Assembly: GCA_032717465.1 (NCBI GenBank)
Contig: CM064681.1
Span: 11,111,484-11,175,483, forward strand
Direction of reading: 5' to 3'
Length of the DNA: 64,000 bases
DNA from: Coenobita brevimanus
Lineage: Eukaryota; Arthropoda; Malacostraca; Decapoda; Coenobitidae
The position numbers and the translations under genes are program-made. Under the pieces are notes generated by a model. It ran no database searches, had not been told where the DNA came from, and was given only the letters and a program-made list of their open reading frames with translations. Positions 58,120 through 64,000 of this stretch are shown piece after piece (the stretch's first letter is position 1; the number at the start of each line of letters is the position of its first letter).

Positions 58120-58950
58120 CTGTGTGTATATTTTTGTTTATATTTACTAGTCAGTGTTTGTGTACCAGAGTGAGGTAAACACACAGCTCTGTAACCCCTT
58201 CACCTTCAGTACGTCATTTTGGCTTTATTACTGCTACCATCAGTTTTATTAGACTTTACTTAGACCTACAGTGAAGGGGTTAATAAACACTTAAGTTATA
58301 TAATTGGATGAATAAAGTCTTTCTGAGATAGTAAGAGTATAGGAGGGAAAAACAGTAATCGAATTGAGGTTAACTTCATCTAGACTACAGTTGTGGTCAA
58401 TAATTCATTTACACTACTGTTGTTTCTAACAATAACATGTTTGATCTCATCTGAGAAGAGAAGAGCCTTAAGCTTTTGACGACTGGCAGTTGATTGGTTG
58501 TCCGAGTGCACGATGCAGTCTCAATAATTCTTATTACAAGGGTTACAACAGCAGCTTCTGGAGATAAGAGTGTTCAAATAAAACTGTATAGAGTTATATG
58601 TATAGAATAATTTTTAAAAAGAAACCTTACAAAGTCTCTCAGACGACCTACACACGTGTGAAAGTTTCAATTCTGCCAAATCAATATAATGTGGCAGTAA
58701 TGACGTATAATTTACCCTGATTTACCTTAACATGCGAAACAAAATCAAGAAACTCGCAAAACTTTGTCCCAAAGTTAGTAGTAGTAGTACGGTAGTAGTA
58801 GTAGTAGTAGAAGCAGTAGTAGTAGCAGCAGCAGTATTTTTAAAGGTCAGATATCATTAGGTTTCATGTCAGTGTAAAAGAACTATTGACTGCAACCGTA
58901 CGATACGCATGCTTAACACTTGCTATTACCAGACCATTTAATTCAGATTA
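58120..58950. other. No recognisable gene
   Basis: AT-rich unique-looking sequence with a (GTA)n run at 58,778-58,835. Nothing coding is visible. (CA)n follows at 58,955-59,016. Confidence 0.5.
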
Positions 58951-58951
58951 A

Positions 58952-59019
<68 letters not shown>

Positions 59020-59439
59020 CTCAATATTCTTCCCGCCTCTTTACTACTTAAGTTTTCTTGCCTGAACTCTAGAACCAGTTCGACCTCACAAGCTCTAACT
59101 TTTTTCTCACTTTTAGAGAGAGAAGAAAGACAGGGATTACGGGACAGGGAGACAGGGAAGAGAGGGGATCAGGGAAGGTGAAAAACAGAAGAGGGGAAAA
59201 GAAGGAAAAAAAAATGTAGTGGGGATTTAAGATGGCGACAAACATACAGCGAAAAATAAGTGATAACAGGAGGGGCTTTTGACGGGGAAGAAGAAAATAA
59301 AGAAGAAAAAGAAAATAAAGAAAAAACAAAATAAAGAATATGAAAAAGAAGACGAAGAAGAATATATATAATGGGAGATGTTACGGAACAGAGAAAGATA
59401 ATGTACACTTCAAGTGAGAATACTAAAAATCACTACTGT

Positions 59440-60157
59440 CCCGTAAAGTTCCAGGTTCAAAACAAAAGAGTTAGGTAAAATTACAAGTTAAAGTTTAATG
59501 CTCAAACTAACAACAAAACATTCAGGACTCATAAGGATAATGTAATGGCAAAAACAGGTTAAATATATGGTTAACTGCAATAGCCTCTATTAACACGAAA
59601 TTAGCAAGAGTAAATTTATCTAAGTCAGCCCTGATAAAATGAGAAAACCAGATAATACTCAGTGAATGCAAGATATATTATTACAGATACAAAATATTAT
59701 TACCACTGGCTGACAATATGAATTACAAAAACTTTACTAGGCCTACGAATCAACACCTTATGCTATACAGTACAAGGAAAAAATGTAACAACACTTATAC
59801 TCAAATTACACAGCTGCTAGATGGTTGGAGACTTCCTGAGCACTCACAATAATAATAACTGTACAGGGGAGGACAGAGATGTGAGCAAAATGAGGAGTAG
59901 ATCTAAGTGGCAATTAATGTAGAGACTGAGCTCATTATATAGGGGCCGGCAGAGCTTGATACAACTTGTAAGAAGGACGCGCAAATGAAGCCATGGGGAA
60001 AAAGAGTTGACAATCCTGCTCTGAACAACAGAAAGAACGACTTACTCTACTATAAGGGTAGAAGGGGGGAGTGAGGTAGAACACGCTCGTGATCAAAAAT
60101 GCAGCATACTGTACGTTAGAATTACACAAAGGATGATGAAATCATAGGCTATGTAAC
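59440..60157 (-). mobile_element. Probable 3' LTR and leader of the Gmr1-like element
   Basis: On the minus strand, after the RNase H stop, a purine-rich run (GTGGGGAGAAG, 60,158-60,168) is a candidate polypurine tract. About 215 bases further on is a TATA-like CTATATAATGAG (about 59,932-59,943) followed by a TCAGTCTC initiator-like word, and ATTAAA lies further downstream. The lower boundary is uncertain, because the partner LTR is outside the window and no TG...CA termini are obvious. Confidence 0.4.
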
Positions 60158-60219
60158 TTCTCCCCACAAAGAAAAAGAAATTTACAAAGGAAATTTCTTA
60201 TTACTCTAAAACAATCTGT

Positions 60220-60620
60220 CTAAAGTCTAGATAAGCAATCTGCAATAACATTTTCTTTCCCCTTGACATGTTGTATGTCTAATGAATACTCCTGAAGAAG
60301 TAGACTCCATCTTGTCAATCTCTGATTTTTATCTTTAAACTTACTAAGGAATTTCAGTGGGTTATGATCAGTATAAATGACTATGGGGTCAAAACCAGAA
60401 CACAACTAAGTGAAAAATGCTGTAAACCCAAAATCAAGGCCAAAAGCTCTTTCTCAATAGTTGAGTAGTTCTTTTGAGGTGGAGTGAACTTCTTACTGTA
60501 ATAAGATACAGGATGTTCAATACCCTGATCATCCTCTTGCAGCAAAACAGCCCCAGCTCCTGTATCACTTGCGTCAACAGCCATCTTAAAAAGGCTTAGC
60601 AAAATTTGGAGTAGCGAGCA
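60220..60620 (-). pseudogene. RNase H of the Gmr1-like element
   Basis: The minus strand reads MAVDASDTGAGAVLLQED (first catalytic Asp), YSTIEKELLALILGLQHF (Glu), then after a frame change near 60,400 IVIYTDHNPLKFLSKFKDKN (Asp) and LQEYSLDIQHVKGKENVIAD, CLSRL and a stop at 60,220. This is the complete catalytic set of a Ty3/gypsy RNase H, which degrades the RNA strand during reverse transcription. Frameshifts near 60,590 and 60,405 disable it. In this element RNase H is the last pol domain, with no integrase after it. Confidence 0.88.
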
Positions 60621-61556
60621 CTGGCTGACTTAATAGGATAGCTTTAAGTTTGCTGAAAGAGGATTCACAGTTATCGGTCCAGACAAATTTAACTCCCTTT
60701 TTCAGTAGGTCTGTAAGTGGTGATACAAGAATTGAAAAGTTAAGAACAAATCTCCTGTAATAACCTACCATTCCCAAAAATCTTTTTAGCTCTTTCCTAC
60801 TTTTAGGTCTGGGAAGATCACTTATAACCTGAACCCTAGCTCCTGGTGGTGCAACATGTCCATCACCAATTACGTACCCAAGGTACTGAACTTTAGCTTG
60901 ACCAAACTCACACTTTGATAAATTAGCTACAAGATTAGCCTGAACCAAACGCTCAAGAATTTACTGACATGGCATAGGTGATCTTTCCAGTTGTCACTGA
61001 AGATTAACACATCATCAATATAAACAACACACCCTGCCAAACCCTCTGTTACAACATTCATGAGCTTCTGAAAAGTGGCTGGTGCATTCTTCATACCATA
61101 TGGCATTACAGAACATGCAAAAGTCTTTCCTAGTGTTACAAAACATGAGATCTCCCTAGCACGTTCAGTCATAGGTACTTGCCAGTATCCCTTTAACAAA
61201 TCAAACTTACCTATGTACCTAGCCTTTCCGATCTTGTCTATGCAATCTTCCACACGAGGGAGAGGGTAAGTGTCTGTTTTGGTTATCTGATTAACACGTC
61301 TGTAGTCGATGCAAAGCCGCTATGACCCACCTGGCTTAGGGACTAGAGTGACAGGAGAACTCCACTCACTCTGACAGGGCTCAATCATCTTGTGGTCCAA
61401 CAGGTAGCCAAGCTCCTTCTGGATGAGAGGAACTTTCACTGGGTTCACACGGTAAGGAGGCAATTTAATTGGCTTTGCGTCTCCAACATCGACATCATGC
61501 ATCAACGCAGTGGTTCTTCCTGGAGTGACACGGAACACTTGCGGGTACTCCTGCAG
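60600..61556 (-). pseudogene. Ty3/gypsy-type reverse transcriptase, downstream of integrase
   Basis: On the minus strand from 61,556: LQEYPQVFRVTPGRTTALMH, KPIKLPPYRVNPVKVPLIQK, SEWSSPVTLVPKPGGS, a stop (TAG, 61,320-61,322) where the family has an aromatic residue, RLCIDYRRVNQITKTDTYPL, FDLLKGYWQVPMTERAREIS, MPYGMKNAPATFQKLMN, and the catalytic YIDD at 61,011-61,022. After a frameshift near 60,955, the thumb and connection read LSKCEFGQAKVQYLGYVIGD and KRFLGMVGYYRRFV. All RT motifs are present and in order. Sequence style is firmly Ty3/gypsy (Metaviridae-like), not copia. Confidence 0.92.
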
Positions 61557-62030
61557 TTATGCCGAAAACTCCTGCCTTTTCTCAGGAGGTAGATGAGAAA
61601 GCTTAGTCTGGAGATCATTCATGATATCAGGATTCTTCCCCAAACTATCACTCAGGCTCATGCTGCATGGGAGAGCTTCACTTGCAGACTCGGGTGGAAC
61701 AGCTACAGTGCAGACTGGGTTATTTTCGTCCCGCCTGTGATATAACTTTAGCATGTTGATGTGACAAAGTTGCTTGTTCTTTCTACGATCTGGTGTGGCG
61801 ATGACATAGTTGACATCACTGAGTTTCTTCTCCACGACATAAGGACCACTAAACTTGGCTTGAAGAGGTTGCCCATGCACTGGTAGCAGAATCAAAACCT
61901 GATCTCCTGGCTGAAAGTGGCGTAACCTGGACTTCTTATCATACCAAGTCTTCATCTTCTCCTGAGCAGCTCCTAAATTCTCTCTCGCCAGCTGTAAAGC
62001 AGTGGACAGCCGTTCTTTGAACTTCATCAC
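61557..62030 (-). pseudogene. Integrase C-terminal domain of the Gmr1-like element
   Basis: The minus strand reads MKFKERLSTALQLARENLGA, WYDKKSRLRHFQPGDQVLIL, LPVHGQPLQAKFSGPYVVEK and LCHINMLKLYHRRDEN. This is the GPY/F-type C-terminal integrase module. It overlaps the preceding frame by a few bases at 62,027-62,035 (frameshift). It ends in an in-frame TAA (61,557-61,559) directly before the RT, with no gap, so integrase and RT were once one polyprotein. Confidence 0.9.
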
Positions 62031-63688
62031 ATACTCCGCAGCTTGACGTCATCTTCCTCCGACAGCCAGCATTCCTTGAGTAGCTTAAGGGGTCCTCTTA
62101 CTTCATGGCCAAACAGTAGTTCAAAAGGTGAGAAGCCCAGTGATTCATTTGGAGATTCTCTTGCGGCAAATACAACGAATGGAAGACCTTTATCCCAGTC
62201 TTTCTGATGTTCCAAACAGTATTTCTTGAGCATCGATTTGAGTGTTTGATGATATCTCTCCAACGCTCCTTGGGTCTGGGGATGGTAAGCTGAAGACGTG
62301 ATCTGGGTGATGCCCAACTCTTTCAGAGACTGCTTGAAAACATTTGACATGAAATTACTTCCCCGGTCTGACTGTACCTCCTTGGGCAGACCAAACTTTG
62401 TGAAGAACCCTAGTATTTCCTTAACCACGTTCTTTGCTGAGATATTTCTAAGTGGAATGGCTTCAGGATAACGAGTAGCCATATCAATCAGGGTCAACAC
62501 ATAAGAAAATCCTGAAGAAGTCTTAGGAAGAGGGCCCACAATATCCACCAACACACGGGTGAATGGCGCCTCAAAAGGAGGAATGGGAACTAGAGGTGCA
62601 ACCTTTTCGGTCTGATTACACTTCCCCACAACTTGACAGGTGTGACAAGACTTACAATACCAGGAAACATCCCTGAAGATACCTGGCCAGTAGAAGTGTT
62701 TCAAAATGCGTGCCACAGTCTTCCTCACTCCAAGGTGTCCTGCCAAACTGGAATCATGAGCCACTCTAATGATATCCTGCCTACAAACACGAGGGATGAC
62801 AACTTGATGTACAACCTCCCATTCACAGTCGGCCGATGATGTTGGGGGTCTCCACTTCCTCATAAGTACTCTTGACTTTATATAATAACAAGTAGAAGCA
62901 CCGGCTGACTCTTCCTCACTGCAAGCAGAGTTAGCTAGACCTTTCAACTCAGAGTCAGCAACCTGCAACTCAACCAACTCTTGAAGAGACAAATTATCAA
63001 CACTACGCGGTACTGCCTCATCTGGTGAGTGGTCCAAATTAGCAAGAAAAGTGTCAGCTAGGATAACATCATCATCATCATTATCCTCTAAGTCACCAGT
63101 AACTTTAGACTTAGCCTTAGTGACAGCACATGCAGGGAACACATCAGGGACATCACAATCCTGGGTCGCAGCCACTGGCTCACTAGACAACTGAGGAGCT
63201 GGACACACTTGACTTCCACCAATATCATTTCCAAGTAAGAAAGTTACACCTGACATTGGGAGTGTCTCAACCAACCCAACCATAATGGAACCATTAACAA
63301 AACCAGACTCTAAATTCACTCTGCACAGAGGGACAGAGAAGTAATTATTCCCTACACCTTGTAAGATTACAGTTTCATCAGAGGAATTAACATTAGAGCC
63401 TAGAACACTGGTCAGCATAAGGGATTGGCAAGCACCTGTATCACGATATATTTTAACTGATTTCCTGTCATTACTGTCCAGAGGACTGACAAAACCATCA
63501 GACAGGAAATTAGCACATGAACTCTTGAGAGTGTCACCCACGTTACTGCTCAAAAGAGGAGCTCCATCATGAGAATTTAATATACCCCTCAAAGCAGGTT
63601 CAGTTAACTCAGTTAAAGAATTCTGGGAACTCTCAAGGGTGGACACTAGACCAATTGACTGAATATTTAAAGACTCCTTTTTGTTCAC
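62027..63688 (-). CDS. Protease plus integrase polyprotein segment (PR-IN), Gmr1-like order
   Basis: This 553-codon frame is the longest real coding stretch in the window. About residue 80 carries the aspartic protease motif DTGA (63,431-63,442), followed by MSGVTFLLGNDIGG, the second protease signature. An acidic linker of about 120 residues follows. Next is the integrase zinc-binding HHCC segment: HDSSLAGHLGVRKTVARILK, HFYWPGIFRDVSWYCKSCHT, CQ. The core DDE residues are in VDIVGPLPKTSSGFSYVLTL (D), VQSDRGSNFMSNVF (D) and YHPQTQGALERYHQTLKSML (E). It ends LLFGHEVRGPLKLLK before a frameshift at about 62,033. The chosen Met is simply the first in the frame. The true frame continues upstream into gag without a break until 63,791. 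No RT lies between PR and IN. Confidence 0.92.
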   Translation of the reverse strand: MNKKESLNIQSIGLVSTLESSQNSLTELTEPALRGILNSHDGAPLLSSNVGDTLKSSCANFLSDGFVSPLDSNDRKSVKIYRDTGACQSLMLTSVLGSNVNSSDETVILQGVGNNYFSVPLCRVNLESGFVNGSIMVGLVETLPMSGVTFLLGNDIGGSQVCPAPQLSSEPVAATQDCDVPDVFPACAVTKAKSKVTGDLEDNDDDDVILADTFLANLDHSPDEAVPRSVDNLSLQELVELQVADSELKGLANSACSEEESAGASTCYYIKSRVLMRKWRPPTSSADCEWEVVHQVVIPRVCRQDIIRVAHDSSLAGHLGVRKTVARILKHFYWPGIFRDVSWYCKSCHTCQVVGKCNQTEKVAPLVPIPPFEAPFTRVLVDIVGPLPKTSSGFSYVLTLIDMATRYPEAIPLRNISAKNVVKEILGFFTKFGLPKEVQSDRGSNFMSNVFKQSLKELGITQITSSAYHPQTQGALERYHQTLKSMLKKYCLEHQKDWDKGLPFVVFAARESPNESLGFSPFELLFGHEVRGPLKLLKECWLSEEDDVKLRSM

Positions 63689-64000
63689 ATCACGCTGTCT
63701 TCTGAAACATTTCTCCGTAGTATGACCAAGCTTACTACAATAAGTACATTTACTTCTCTGAAATCTAGAGGTGGAGCTGGTATTTACTTCCTAAGAAACA
63801 TCATCTTTATTCTCTTTCCTGTTACCTGTACTCTGAGTAGAGGCAACGTACTTACTCTCAGCTTTCCTTTTTTCTCTAGAATATCTCTTGTGAGTGAGAA
63901 CATATTCATCAACTAAGACTGCAGCATCAGACAATTATCTGTTCTTCTCTCATCAAGATATAGGCTTACATCCTTATTTATACACCTTTTGATGTCCTCC
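63689..64000 (-). pseudogene. gag C-terminal part with CCHC zinc knuckle
   Basis: Just upstream of the protease frame and in phase with it is CTYCSKLGHTTEKC (63,707-63,748), a canonical CX2CX4HX4C nucleic-acid-binding knuckle. An in-frame TAG (63,791-63,793) interrupts it. Beyond that, and after a frameshift near 63,935, the translation reads LVDEYVLTHKRYSREKRKAE. Upstream of the frameshift it reads EDIKRCINKDVSLYLDERRT. This capsid-end arrangement, a short helical block ending ADEYxLTHK, is the part of Gmr1-type Gag related to vertebrate SCAN domains. The element continues past the window edge. Confidence 0.8.

Overview
This window reads as a repeat-saturated intergenic or subtelomere-like stretch of an animal genome, most likely a decapod crustacean or a related arthropod. 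That placement is an inference from the style of the retroelements, the very dense GT, CT and GA microsatellites and the degenerate CCTAA-type blocks. I see no intact host gene. There is one 100-base assembly gap (26,401-26,500).

Layout, 1-22 kb: a graveyard of mobile elements. An APE-type LINE lies on the minus strand at the left edge, and a second copy of the same family lies on the plus strand (9,232-12,606). That second copy appears to have landed in the pol gene of a decayed Ty3/gypsy element (minus, 6,799-9,231) and was itself split by a fragment carrying an envelope-like glycoprotein tail and an LTR-like end (9,327-10,945). Five same-orientation copies of a tRNA-like SINE, four copies of a GATGAT-tailed SINE-like family, a hAT-like AT-rich element and a fragment of a second LINE family are scattered around. 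Two broken housekeeping genes are recognisable between them: exons of a RAD6-type ubiquitin-conjugating enzyme (5,862-5,939, 12,639-12,665 and 12,761-12,940) and the last part of ribosomal protein uL29/RPL35 (19,670-19,813).

22-27 kb: long pyrimidine-rich tracts, then a minus-strand jockey-like LINE (24,780-26,400) with its endonuclease and the start of its reverse transcriptase. It runs into the assembly gap on one side and a CTTCCT array on the other.

27-58 kb: almost entirely tandem repeats. More than a dozen separate minisatellites (unit lengths about 30 to 118 bases) alternate with long dinucleotide arrays. Many of these arrays create long but meaningless open frames. At 54.7-56.2 kb sits a nested palindrome of about 1.5 kb built from TA-flanked inverted-repeat elements.

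58-64 kb: an LTR retrotransposon on the minus strand. Its reading order is gag (zinc knuckle), protease, integrase, reverse transcriptase, RNase H. The integrase therefore precedes a Ty3/gypsy-type reverse transcriptase, the copia-like order described for the Gmr1 clade. The copy is broken by stops and frameshifts. It is the most distinctive object in the window.
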